Assembly: GCA_963811825.1 (NCBI GenBank)
Contig: CAWESS010000029.1
Coordinates: 186,001 to 250,000 of the forward strand
DNA: 64,000 nt
Reading direction: 5' to 3'
Origin: Fodinibacter sp963811825
GTDB taxonomy: Bacteria > Actinomycetota > Actinomycetes > Actinomycetales > Dermatophilaceae
The first letter of the stretch is position 1; every line of letters begins with the position of its first letter. The notes beneath the pieces were generated by a model. The model was not told the origin of the DNA, made no database searches, and saw only the letters and a program-made list of their open reading frames with translations. The translations under genes were made by a program, and so were the position numbers. Shown here piece after piece: positions 36,255-44,996 of the stretch.

Positions 36255-37705
36255 CCGCATCACCACGAAGCGACCGGCCCCTGCACGGTCTGCTCGGGAC
36301 CGACCCCGTCGTCGCGACCGCGGGGGTGTCGCTGCTCGCCGAGGCGCTGGTCGACCAGGCGGTGGTCGTGACGCAGACCCAGTGGCAGCCACCGATGGCG
36401 GGCACCGAGCGCGACCTCGCCCGCGTCATGGGAGACCCTCGTCGCGCGGCGGCCAATGCGCTCGCCCTGGAGCGGATGACGACGGCGACGGCCACGCTGG
36501 TCGACGTGCGACCGGCATCCGAGGTCGTGGGGTTGGAGCGGGGCACCTTCCTGCACGCCGGCCCGCCACTGGAGTGGGAGCGCGCGTCGGGGCCGATGCG
36601 CGGCGCGCTCATCGGAGCAGTGCTGTTCGAGGGTCTTGCCGACACTGCCGAGGAGGCCGAGCGGCGCCTGGCTGCAGGGGAGTTCACGCTCGAGCCGTGC
36701 CACCACCGGGGTGGCGTGGGGCCGATGGCGGGTGTCGTCAGCCCGTCGATGTGGCTCTACGTGCTGCGCGACGAGGTGCACGGCAACGACTCGTGGTGCT
36801 CGCTCAACGAGGGGCTCGGCAAGGTGCTGCGCTACGGCGCGTACGGCCCCGAGGTCATCGACCGGCTGCACTGGATGACGCGGGTGCTCGGGCCGATCCT
36901 GTCGCAGGCGGTCCGGTCGACGGGGGCGATCGACATCCGGGCGATCATCACCCAGATGCTCCAGATGGGCGACGAGGGCCACAACCGCAACCGTGCGGGG
37001 TCGCTGATGCTGCTGCGTGAGCTGCTTCCGGGAATGATCACCGCGGACGCCTCGTCCTCGGACGTCGCCGAGGCCGTGCGGTTCTCGGGCGCCAACGAGC
37101 ACTTCTTCCTCAACCTCGGGATGCCGGCCTGCAAGCTGGCGACGCTCGCGGCCTCGGGGATCGCCGGGTCGACCGTCGTCACCGTGATGGCCCGCAACGG
37201 CACCGACTTCGGCATCCAGGTGTCCGGGACGGGTGACCAGTGGTTCACCGGGCCGGCCAACACTCCCGAAGGACTGTTCCTCGGCGCGTTCGGGCCGGAC
37301 GACGCGAACCCCGACATCGGCGACTCGGCGATCACCGAGACCGGGGGCATCGGCGGGTTCGCGATGGCTGCGGCCCCCGCGATCGTCAAGTTCGTCGGCG
37401 GGGACGTGCCGTTCGCGCTGCGGGCCACGCGCACGATGTACGAGATCACCGCCGGGGAGCACCCGGCCTACCAGGTGCCGATCCTCGGGTTCCGTGGGAC
37501 GCCCACCGGCATCGACGTGACCAAGGTGGCGCGCACCGGCATCCTGCCCCAGATCAACACCGGGATGGCCGGGCGGGTCGCGGGGACGGGTCAGGTGGGC
37601 GCGGGGCTGGTGACTCCTCCGGCGCAGTGCTTCCCGGCGGCGCTGGCCGCACTGGCGGCTGCCGTCCCGGCCCTCGACGCGCCCCACGGGGCCGCCACCC
37701 CTTGA
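36251..37705 (+). CDS. DUF1116 protein (AllG-like oxamate carbamoyltransferase subunit)
   Basis: 484 residues, intact. The family core is clear: DVRPASEVVGLERGTFLHAGPP, AGEFTLEPCHHRGGVGPMAGVVSPSMW, GNDSWCSLNEGLGKVLRYGAYG, MGDEGHNRNRAGSLML, and VTVMARNGTDFGIQVSG. In E. coli the homologue YlbE is part of oxamate carbamoyltransferase; conserved His, Cys and Asn residues probably line the site. Third gene of the operon after the DUF2877 and FdrA genes. The product carbamoyl phosphate would feed the carbamate kinase encoded at 8964-9899. Confidence 0.9.
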   Translation: MTASPRSDRPLHGLLGTDPVVATAGVSLLAEALVDQAVVVTQTQWQPPMAGTERDLARVMGDPRRAAANALALERMTTATATLVDVRPASEVVGLERGTFLHAGPPLEWERASGPMRGALIGAVLFEGLADTAEEAERRLAAGEFTLEPCHHRGGVGPMAGVVSPSMWLYVLRDEVHGNDSWCSLNEGLGKVLRYGAYGPEVIDRLHWMTRVLGPILSQAVRSTGAIDIRAIITQMLQMGDEGHNRNRAGSLMLLRELLPGMITADASSSDVAEAVRFSGANEHFFLNLGMPACKLATLAASGIAGSTVVTVMARNGTDFGIQVSGTGDQWFTGPANTPEGLFLGAFGPDDANPDIGDSAITETGGIGGFAMAAAPAIVKFVGGDVPFALRATRTMYEITAGEHPAYQVPILGFRGTPTGIDVTKVARTGILPQINTGMAGRVAGTGQVGAGLVTPPAQCFPAALAALAAAVPALDAPHGAATP

Positions 37706-37743
37706 CGACCTCGCACCACGGGCCTATCTTTCGACGCAGCATC

Positions 37744-37757
37744 TGGGAGCGCTCCCA
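37744..37757. promoter_or_regulatory. CebR/CelR-type operator
   Basis: TGGGAGCGCTCCCA, the exact 14-base palindrome bound by the LacI-family cellobiose regulators CebR (Streptomyces) and CelR (Thermobifida). It lies 30 bases before the ATG of a secreted GH6 cellulase, where a repressor would block transcription until cellobiose is present. No lacI-type gene is visible in this window. Confidence 0.9.
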
Positions 37758-37786
37758 AGGTGCCCGACTCGTCACAGGAGGGTCCG

Positions 37787-39061
37787 ATGTCAACGACGAC
37801 ACGACTGCTGGGAATGGTCGCGGCAGGTGCCTTGCTGGTGCTCAGCCCGCTGGCCACCACGACGGCGACGGCTGCGGGTGAGGGGATCCCGGACGGCACC
37901 CGCTTCTACGTGCCCCAGCTGGAGCACTACCAGGACGCCCTGCGCCAGGTCGCGAAGCTGCGCGCTTCGGGCGACAAGGACGCCGCGGCCGACATCTCCG
38001 CGATGATCCGCACGCCGCAGGCGGTGTGGCTGACCGGTGACAGCCCGGCTCAGGTCGAGCGCGAGGCCCGCCAGGTCACCCACCGGGCCGCGGGCAAGGG
38101 TGAGCTCCCGGTGCTGGTGGCCTACAACATCCCCTTCCGCGACTGCGCGCAGTACTCGGCAGGGGGTGCGACGAGCGTGGCCGAGTACGAGGCCTGGATC
38201 GACGCCATCGCGGCGGGCATCGGTGACCGCGAGGCCGTCGTGATCCTCGAGCCGGACGGGCTGGGCATCATCCCCTGGTACGCACCGAACACCGGCAGCG
38301 GGCTGGAGTGGTGCCGCCCCGCCGAGGCGGATCGGGCCACGGCGGCGAGCGAGCGGTTCGCGATGCTCAACCACGCCGTCGACGCCCTCGGCGCCAACCC
38401 CGGTACCCGCGTCTACCTCGACGGCACGCACAGCGCCTGGCTCGGGGTCGGCGACGTCGCGGACCGGCTCGACCGGGCCGGGGTCGCGCGGGCGGCCGGC
38501 TTCTTCCTCAACGTCTCGAACTACCGCACCACCGAGGACTCGCTGACCTATGGCGGCTGGATCTCGCAGTGCCTCTGGTACGGGACCAACCCGGCCGAGG
38601 GCGGCTGGCGGCAGGGCCACTTCGAGTACTGCGCGAGCCAGTACTACCCGTCGAGCGGCTACGAGGACACGACCGCGACGGACCAGTGGTACCTCGACAA
38701 CGTCACGAACGCTCCAAATGCGCCGGACGGGCCCGCCGACCTCACCCACTTCGTCATCGACACCAGCCGCAACGGGCAGGGTCCGTGGACCCCGCCGGCG
38801 GGTCTCTACCCGGACCCGCAGGACTGGTGCAACCCGCCCGGCCGCGGCCTCGGCATCCGCCCCACGACCGACACCGGCGACCCGCTGGCCGACGCGTTCC
38901 TGTGGGTGAAGGTACCGGGTGAGTCCGACGGCCAGTGCTCGCGCGGCCTGACCGGCAACGGTGGCGTCGACCCCGAGTGGGGAGTCGTGGACCCGGCAGC
39001 GGGGGCCTGGTTCCCGCAGCAGGCGCTCGAGCTGACGCGCCTGGCCCAGCCTCCGCGCTGA
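37787..39061 (+). CDS. secreted glycoside hydrolase family 6 (endoglucanase / cellobiohydrolase)
   Basis: Cleaves beta-1,4-glucan with inversion, outside the cell. MSTTTRLLGMVAAGALLVLS with ATAAG is a signal peptide. GH6 markers are LVAYNIPFRDCAQYSAGG, the catalytic acid region AVVILEPDGLG, LDGTHSAWLGVGDVADRL, FFLNVSNYR, FVIDTSRNGQG and LWVKVPGESDGQC. The 424 residues are essentially one catalytic domain with no carbohydrate-binding module. AGGAGG lies 6 bases before the ATG at 37787. Control by a CebR-like repressor is expected from the palindrome upstream. Confidence 0.93.
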   Translation: MSTTTRLLGMVAAGALLVLSPLATTTATAAGEGIPDGTRFYVPQLEHYQDALRQVAKLRASGDKDAAADISAMIRTPQAVWLTGDSPAQVEREARQVTHRAAGKGELPVLVAYNIPFRDCAQYSAGGATSVAEYEAWIDAIAAGIGDREAVVILEPDGLGIIPWYAPNTGSGLEWCRPAEADRATAASERFAMLNHAVDALGANPGTRVYLDGTHSAWLGVGDVADRLDRAGVARAAGFFLNVSNYRTTEDSLTYGGWISQCLWYGTNPAEGGWRQGHFEYCASQYYPSSGYEDTTATDQWYLDNVTNAPNAPDGPADLTHFVIDTSRNGQGPWTPPAGLYPDPQDWCNPPGRGLGIRPTTDTGDPLADAFLWVKVPGESDGQCSRGLTGNGGVDPEWGVVDPAAGAWFPQQALELTRLAQPPR

Positions 39062-39154
39062 CCGTCCGGCGCTGGCGGGCGCCCCAGTGGCGGGGACGGG
39101 CCGGCGGCCGGGGGGCGGGGCGGGCGGGTGCTGGCCCCGTGAAAGGATTGCGCC

Positions 39155-40027
39155 GTGACCGCGACGACGCTTGACGGCAAGGCCATCCTCGAGACGATCA
39201 AGGGTGAGCTGCGCGCCCGCGTGGCCGCCCTCGCCGAGCACGGGGTGGTCCCCGGCCTGGGCACCGTGCTCGTGGGCGACGACCCGGGCAGCCAGTGGTA
39301 CGTCGGCGCCAAGCACCGTGACTGCGCCGAGATCGGCATCCGGAGCCTCCGCCGCGACCTGCCGGTCGGCACGAGCCAGGCCGAGGTGCTCGAGGTCGTG
39401 CGCGACCTCAACGACGACCCCGAGTGCACCGGCTTCATCGTGCAGCAGCCCACGGGCCTGGACGAGAACGCGATCCTCTCGGCCGTCGACCCGGCCAAGG
39501 ACGTCGACGGGCTGCACCCGATGAACCTGGGCTGGCTCGTGCTGGGCGAGCCGGCACCCCTGCCGTGCACCCCCGTGGGGTGCATCGAGCTGCTGCGGCG
39601 CTACGACGTGCCGATCGCCGGCGCCAAGGTCGTCGTCGTGGGGCGCGGCCTCACCGTGGGACGCCCGCTCGGCCTCATCCTCACCCGACGTTCGGAGAAC
39701 GCCACGGTCACGCTGTGCCACACGGGGACGCGTGACCTGGCGGCCGAGGTGCGCCAGGCCGACATCGTCGTGGCGGCTGCGGGCGTGCCGGGCATCATCA
39801 CGGCAGACATGGTCAAGCCGGGTGCCGCGGTGCTCGACGTGGGGGTCTCGCGGATCGAGGACGCCGCGAGCGGCAAGTCGGTCGTCGCGGGTGACGTGCA
39901 CCCCGACGTCTGGGCTGTCGCCGGCTTCGTCAGCCCGAACCCCGGTGGGGTCGGCCCGATGACGCGCGCGATGCTCCTGTCCAACGTGGTCCTGGCCGCC
40001 GAGCAGGGCCTGGCCGCGGGCACCTGA
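39155..40027 (+). CDS. folD: bifunctional methylenetetrahydrofolate dehydrogenase / cyclohydrolase
   Basis: Interconverts 5,10-methylene-, methenyl- and 10-formyl-tetrahydrofolate. PGLGTVLVGDDPGSQWYVGAKHR holds the Tyr-Lys pair region. QQPTGLDENAILSAVDPAKDVDG and VVGRGLTVGRPLGLIL are the substrate and NADP sites, and the C-terminal PNPGGVGPMTRAML is diagnostic. 290 residues, GTG start after AAAGGA. Its stop overlaps the start of the next gene (TGATG). Confidence 0.96.
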   Translation: MTATTLDGKAILETIKGELRARVAALAEHGVVPGLGTVLVGDDPGSQWYVGAKHRDCAEIGIRSLRRDLPVGTSQAEVLEVVRDLNDDPECTGFIVQQPTGLDENAILSAVDPAKDVDGLHPMNLGWLVLGEPAPLPCTPVGCIELLRRYDVPIAGAKVVVVGRGLTVGRPLGLILTRRSENATVTLCHTGTRDLAAEVRQADIVVAAAGVPGIITADMVKPGAAVLDVGVSRIEDAASGKSVVAGDVHPDVWAVAGFVSPNPGGVGPMTRAMLLSNVVLAAEQGLAAGT

Positions 40028-41127
40028 TGGCCGTCGCCGCAAGCCCCATGGCCACGCGTGCGTGGCAGGTGCTGCCCCTCGTCGGTCTCGCCGTGCTGGC
40101 CGCGACCTGGGGTCGTGACATCGGGCTGCCCGTCGTCGTGCTGGTCGCGGTCCTGCTGGCCGGCGGCGTGTTGTCGGCCGTGCACCACGCCGAGGTGGTC
40201 GCCCACCGCGTGGGGGAGCCGTTCGGCTCGCTCGTGCTCGCGGTGGCGGTCACGATCATCGAGGTGGCCCTCATCGTCACCCTGATGCTCTCGGGTGGGG
40301 ACGAGGCGGCCACGCTCGCGCGCGAGACGGTGTTCGCGGCGGTGATGATCACCGTCAACGGCATCCTGGGGTTGTCGCTCCTGCTCGGGGCCCGGCGGTT
40401 CGGGACGGTTCGGTTCAACGCCGAGGGCACCGGTGGTGCCCTGGCGACCGTGGCGACGCTGGCCACGGTCTGCCTCGTGTTGCCCACGGTCACGGAGAGC
40501 CAGCCTGGCCCGGAGTTCACCGCTGGCCAGCTGGCGTTCGCCGCCGTGGCGTCGCTCGCGCTGTACCTGGCCTTCGTCGTCACGCAGACGGTGCGCCACC
40601 GCGACTTCTTCCTGCCGGTCTCGCGCAAGGGCGTCACCCTCACCGAGGACGACCACGCCGACCCACCGACCGACCGTGAGGCCTACACCTCGCTCGGCTT
40701 CCTGCTGGTCTCCCTGGTGGCTGTCGTCGGGTTGGCCAAGATCGAGTCGCCCGCCATCGAGGACGGTGTGCTGGCGGCCGGGTTGCCCATCTCGTTCGTC
40801 GGAGTCGTCATCGCCCTGCTCGTGCTGCTGCCCGAGACGATCGCCGCCGCGAATGCCGCCCGTCGTGACCGCATCCAGACCTCGCTCAACCTCGCGATGG
40901 GGTCGGCGATGGCCTCGATCGGCCTGACGATCCCCACGCTGGCCGTCGCGTCGATCTGGATCTCGACGCCGCTGCACCTTGGGCTCGGTGCCACCCAGAT
41001 GGTGTTGCTCGCGATCACCGTGATCGTGGCCGTGCTGACCGTCGTGCCCGGCCGGGCGACGAGGCTCCAGGCCGCCGTGCACCTGACGCTCTTCGCGGCG
41101 TTCCTCTTCCTCGCGATGTCCCCCTGA
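40027..41127 (+). CDS. chaA: Ca2+:H+ antiporter (CaCA superfamily, ChaA type)
   Basis: 366 residues with about eleven membrane helices in two repeats. The first cation motif is HHAEVVAHRVGEPFGSLVLA with TIIEVALIVTLML; the inverted second is LPETIAAANAARRDRIQTSLNLAMGSAMASIGLT. Both glutamates needed for exchange are present. It exports Ca2+ (or Na+/K+) against protons. One-base overlap with folD suggests cotranscription, though no metabolic link is evident. Confidence 0.9.
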   Translation: MAVAASPMATRAWQVLPLVGLAVLAATWGRDIGLPVVVLVAVLLAGGVLSAVHHAEVVAHRVGEPFGSLVLAVAVTIIEVALIVTLMLSGGDEAATLARETVFAAVMITVNGILGLSLLLGARRFGTVRFNAEGTGGALATVATLATVCLVLPTVTESQPGPEFTAGQLAFAAVASLALYLAFVVTQTVRHRDFFLPVSRKGVTLTEDDHADPPTDREAYTSLGFLLVSLVAVVGLAKIESPAIEDGVLAAGLPISFVGVVIALLVLLPETIAAANAARRDRIQTSLNLAMGSAMASIGLTIPTLAVASIWISTPLHLGLGATQMVLLAITVIVAVLTVVPGRATRLQAAVHLTLFAAFLFLAMSP

Positions 41128-41159
41128 CCGACCTGCCCACCCCGGCGCCCCCAGCCGTC

Positions 41160-41234
41160 GAAACTTTCTCGCCCGATGCCAGAACATTCACCATCGCGCC
41201 ACATCCTTTCCGGTGCAATGGTGAACCTTCCCGG
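41160..41234. repeat. left copy of an inverted hairpin repeat
   Basis: About 75 bases that match, inverted, the right copy at 42033-42109, at roughly 80% identity by eye. The core is itself an imperfect hairpin: GAACATTCACCATCGC pairs with GCAATGGTGAACCTTC, 13 of 16. The outer part reads AACTTTCTCGCCCGATGCC. The two copies bracket the AbiEi-DUF559 gene. Confidence 0.7.
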
Positions 41235-41358
41235 ATGAAGCTCGACCCCGCCCGTGTTCAGGGCCGATTGTCCACAGGCGCGGATGCCGTCACGCGTCGT
41301 CCACAGATGTGGCGCCCCCCTCGCTCGGGTCGGGTGACATGGGCGAGCCTGCGATGCC

Positions 41359-42022
41359 ATGACGACAACGACGCGCGCCTCGACCGTGCTGCCCCTGGAC
41401 GCCGAGCTGTTGGCAGTGGCCACCGGTCAACACGGAATGCTGACGACCCTGCAAGCCAAGGCAGCCGGACTGTCTCCGCCGATGCTCGTTGCGATGGTGA
41501 AGGCAGGCGTGCTGCGCCACCCCGGACGCGGTCTGTATGCCGTGGATGCCTTGGTGGAGACCGATCCGGAGAAGTGGCACCGACAGCTGTGCGCCGGGGC
41601 GTTCCTGCTCTACCCCGATGCGGTCCTGGTCGGGACCACCGCGGTGCTCGCTCACGGCATCCCGGTTTGGGGCGCGCCGCTGGACGTGCCGACCATCACC
41701 CGCCCGATCAAGCGCGCTGGCGGGATGGCCCCACGCCAGCCACGCGGCATCCATGCTCTTGTTCGTCGACGGTCGCCGCGAATCGGTGGGCGGAGCTCGT
41801 GGGTGGCGCGTGGACTTCCTGGTGACGGGCACCAACGTCATCGTCGAGTTCGACGGGAAGGTCAAGTACGCCAGCGGTGACGGGGACGTGCTGTGGAAGG
41901 AGAAGCGGCGCGAGGATCGCCTGCGCCGTCTGGGCTACGTCGTGGTGCGGCTGACCTGGGCAGACCTCGAGCGGCCGGGCGCCGTCGCTGCAGCGGTTCG
42001 TCGGGCACTGCGGGCCGCCTGA
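41359..42022 (+). pseudogene. AbiEi-like antitoxin domain + DUF559 nuclease-like protein, degraded
   Basis: The N-terminal half (TGQHGMLTTLQAKAAGLSPPMLVAMVKAG, GVLRHPGRGLYAV) is an AbiEi-type winged helix. The C-terminal end, in another frame, is DUF559, a Vsr/restriction-endonuclease-like fold: RVDFLV, VIVEFDGKVKY, EKRREDRLRRLGYVVVRLTW. Full-length proteins of this architecture are about 300 residues; here only about 220 codons exist. The segment after PRGIHAL is missing and the frame changes near 41760. It is probably inactive unless the sequence is wrong. Inverted hairpin repeats flank it. Confidence 0.75.
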
Positions 42023-42032
42023 TGTCGTCTCA

Positions 42033-42109
42033 ACGCCAGAAGGTTCACCTTCGCACCAGTTAGGAAGTGGGGCGAAGGTGAACCTTCTGGCATCGGGCGG
42101 GAAAGTTCT
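42033..42109. repeat. right copy of the inverted hairpin repeat, strong stem-loop
   Basis: Contains a perfect 20-bp stem, GCCAGAAGGTTCACCTTCGC (42035-42054) with its complement at 42072-42091 and a 17-base loop. Read on the minus strand, the whole unit aligns with 41160-41234. It also lies between the convergent DUF559 and mdh genes, so it could terminate both. Confidence 0.75.
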
Positions 42110-42130
42110 GGGCGCCGGCCGCGGGGCCGA

Positions 42131-43120
42131 TCAGATGAGGCCGAGGGCCTTGACGGCGTCGCGCTCCTCGACGAGCTCGGCGACGGTCGCGTCGATGCGG
42201 GTCCGTGAGAACTCGTCGATCTCCAGCCCCTGCACGATCGACCACTGACCGTCGGTCACCGTGACGGGGAAGGAGGAGATGATGCCCTCCTGCACGCCGT
42301 ACGAGCCGTCGGAACGCACCGCCATCGACACCCAGTCACCCTCGGCGGTGCCCTGCGCCCAGGTGCGCGCGTGGTCCACGGTCGCGGAGGCAGCCGAGGC
42401 GGCTGACGACGCCCCGCGGGCCTCGATGATCGCCGCGCCGCGCTTGGCGACGGTCGGGATGAACGTGTTGGCCAGCCACTCCTGGTCGCCCACGGCCTCG
42501 GCCGCGTTGCGACCGCCGACCTCGGCGTGGAACAGGTCGGGGTACTGCGTCGCGGAGTGGTTGCCCCAGATCGTCATCTTCTTGATCTCGGTGACGGGGA
42601 CGCCGAGCTTGGCCGAGAGCTGGGAGATCGCCCGGTTGTGGTCCAGCCGGGTCAGCGCGGAGAACCGGTCGGTCGGGATGTCGGGGGCGTTGCTCATCGC
42701 GATCAGCGCGTTGGTGTTCGCCGGGTTGCCGGTCACGGTGACGCGGATGTCGGACGCGGCCACCTCGTTGAGGGCCTTGCCCTGCGGGGCGAAGATGCCG
42801 CCGTTGGCCTCGAGCAGGTCGCCGCGCTCCATGCCGGGGCCACGCGGTCGGGCGCCGACGAGCAGGGCGTGGTTGACCCCGTCGAACACCGCGCGCGGGT
42901 CGTCGCCGATCTGCACGCCGGCCAGCGTCGGGAACGCGCAGTCGTCGAGCTCCATGACGACACCCTCGAGCGCCTTGAGGGCGGGGGTGATCTCGAGCAG
43001 GCGCAGTTCGACGGGGGTGTCGGGGCCGAACAGCGAGCCGCTGGCGATGCGGAACAGCAGGCTGTAGCCGATCTGGCCGGCAGCGCCGGTGACGGCGACC
43101 TTGACGGGCGTGGTGCTCAC
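42131..43120 (-). CDS. mdh: malate dehydrogenase
   Basis: NAD-dependent oxidation of malate to oxaloacetate in the TCA cycle. VAVTGAAGQIGYSLLFRIASG is the nucleotide motif. The mobile loop VGARPRGPGMERGDLL has the malate-specific arginines, and TIWGNHSATQYPDLFHA has the catalytic His. 329 residues, the cytosolic/eukaryote-like MDH type common in actinobacteria. Clearly different from the lactate dehydrogenase near 4 kb. Confidence 0.96.
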   Translation of the reverse strand: MSTTPVKVAVTGAAGQIGYSLLFRIASGSLFGPDTPVELRLLEITPALKALEGVVMELDDCAFPTLAGVQIGDDPRAVFDGVNHALLVGARPRGPGMERGDLLEANGGIFAPQGKALNEVAASDIRVTVTGNPANTNALIAMSNAPDIPTDRFSALTRLDHNRAISQLSAKLGVPVTEIKKMTIWGNHSATQYPDLFHAEVGGRNAAEAVGDQEWLANTFIPTVAKRGAAIIEARGASSAASAASATVDHARTWAQGTAEGDWVSMAVRSDGSYGVQEGIISSFPVTVTDGQWSIVQGLEIDEFSRTRIDATVAELVEERDAVKALGLI

Positions 43121-43215
43121 GGTGGTACCCCTTCGTACGCGCGGAAAGTGTCGTCATCGACGCTATCAGCGTGTGGCTCTGGCGCCACACGCGGGCGTGT
43201 GGTGAGGTGGCAGGC

Positions 43216-44043
43216 GTGACGAGTGAGGCGCCGGACGGGCGTGACCTGCGCCCGCTGGTCGTCGCGGGCGTCACCGCCGTGCTCTCGCTGGCCCTCGTGC
43301 TCGCCGCGGCCCGCTGGGGGTGGCTCGGGCCCGACGTCGGCCGCGGCGACGGTTTCTGCGAGGCAGCCAGGCCGGGCTGGATCCGCCAGCCGGCCAACAC
43401 GTGGAGCAACCTGGCCTTCGTGATCGCCGGGCTCGCCGTCGCCTGGTATGCCGGGGACCGACTCCGGCTGGGCCTGACCATGGGTGCCCACCCGGGTCTG
43501 GCCACCGCCTACGCCGTCCTCGTCGTGCTCCTCGGCCCGGGGAGCATGGCGATGCACGCGACCCAGAGCGACCTCGGTGGGCACCTCGACCTGCTGAGCA
43601 TGTTCCTCGTGAGCGGCTTCGCCCTCGCCTACGCGCTGATGCGTTTCCTGCGCCGCGGTCCGGCGCTGATGTCAGCGGTGTTCGTCGTCGCCGTGCTCGT
43701 GGGGATGGCGGTCCACCTCCGGGGCGGCAGTGTCGCCGTGCTCGGCCACCTCGGCAACGCCGCCTTCGCCGCGCAGCTCTGGGTGGCCGTCGGGCTCGAG
43801 GTGGCCCTCATCCGGCGCCGTTCACCCCGCCAGGACGTCTGGTTCGGCGTGGCCTCGCTGGCCACGCTGACCCTGGCCTTCGCGATCTGGACCACCGGCA
43901 AGCGCGACCACGCGTGGTGCCGCCCCGAGACCCTGTTCCAGCAGCACGGCGCGTGGCACGTCCTGTGTGCGCTCGCGGCCTACCTGCTCTTCCGCCACTA
44001 CGCCGCCGAGCGGGCGCCAGCTGGCACGGGGGACCATGCCGGA
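43216..44043 (+). CDS. alkaline ceramidase-like (CREST superfamily) membrane protein
   Basis: About 275 residues and seven hydrophobic helices. The CREST hydrolase motifs are visible: DGFCEAARPGWIRQPANTWSN (Glu/Asn), SMAMHATQSDLGGHLDLLS (His, Ser, Asp) and QQHGAWHVLCALAAYLLF (two His), which bind zinc in ceramidases. The GTG at 43216 follows GAGGTGG. The frame stays open to 44652 across the antisense aquaporin gene, but homology-like sequence ends near 44040, so a stop is probably lost through an indel there. Substrate in bacteria unknown. Confidence 0.7.
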
Positions 44044-44052
44044 CGCTGCCGG

Positions 44053-44868
44053 TCAGCGGGCGGCGTTCGGGTCGATGTGGTCCTCGACGGTGACGTCCTC
44101 GGGCTCGATCTCACCCGAGATGTCGCGGTCGCGGCGGTCGACGCCCGTGATGAGGTGGAAGGTCGCGCCGGCGATGGCCGCACCGAGGATCGGCGCGAGC
44201 CAGAACACCCAGAGCTGCCCGGGGGCGCCATCGCCGTTGAAGAACGCGACGCCCGTCGAGCGGGCCGGGTTGACCGAGGTGTTGGAGATCGGGATCGAGA
44301 TGAGGTGGATCAGCGTCAGGCCCAGACCGATCGCGATCGGCGCGAAGCCCTGCGGCGCCCGGGAGTCGGTGGCTCCGAGGATGATGTAGAGGAAGACGGC
44401 GGTGAGCAGCACCTCGGCCACGAGCACTGCGACGAGGCTGTAGCCGCCGGGGGAGAGCTCGTCGTAGCCATTGGGAGCCATGTTGCCCGTCGCCTCGAAC
44501 CCGGGCTTGCCACGTGCGATGCCCCAGATGGCGAGACCGGCCAGGAGACCGCCTGCCACCTGCACGCCGACGTAGGCGGGGACGTCCTTCCACTCGAACC
44601 GCTTCGCCACGGCGACACCGATGGTGACGGCCGGGTTGAAGTGCGCACCTGAGATGTGCCCGACGGCGTACGCCATGGTCACGACGGTGAGGCCGAAGGC
44701 GAGGGCGACCCCGAGGAAGCCGACGCCGAGCTGCACGCTCTGGCCGGCCACGACGTTGGGGACGAGGAAGGTCGCGGCGAAGACGGCGGTGCCGGCCCCA
44801 CCGAAGACGAGCCAGAACGTTCCGAGAAACTCTGCGCCCAGGCGCTGAACCATGGTGGGTGAAGTCAT
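44053..44868 (-). CDS. aqpZ: aquaporin Z-like water channel
   Basis: 271 residues, six membrane helices and two NPA loops, GAHFNPAVTIG and NTSVNPARSTG, the latter as in AqpZ water-selective channels. It starts MTSPTMVQRLGAEFLGTFWLVFGG; the charged tail DRRDRDISGEIEPEDV is cytoplasmic. ATG at 44868; an upstream ATG in frame is less likely because the conserved N-terminus begins here. Divergent from the cupin gene. Confidence 0.92.
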   Translation of the reverse strand: MTSPTMVQRLGAEFLGTFWLVFGGAGTAVFAATFLVPNVVAGQSVQLGVGFLGVALAFGLTVVTMAYAVGHISGAHFNPAVTIGVAVAKRFEWKDVPAYVGVQVAGGLLAGLAIWGIARGKPGFEATGNMAPNGYDELSPGGYSLVAVLVAEVLLTAVFLYIILGATDSRAPQGFAPIAIGLGLTLIHLISIPISNTSVNPARSTGVAFFNGDGAPGQLWVFWLAPILGAAIAGATFHLITGVDRRDRDISGEIEPEDVTVEDHIDPNAAR

Positions 44869-44996
44869 GGCCCCGATCCTCCCACCAGCCGCGGCAGCGC
44901 GCAGGAGACTCGCCGGATGGTGGGCGCACACCATGCGCCTCGATAGGTTGGGGATGTGAGCCCGAGCCGGGCCTCGACCCGATCCAGGAGCGCCAC

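Noticed and set aside
39062..39154. A second ZTP riboswitch before folD
   Set aside because: folD is a known target of that class, but the CCGCCTGGG block and the P1 pairing are absent from this 93-base gap.
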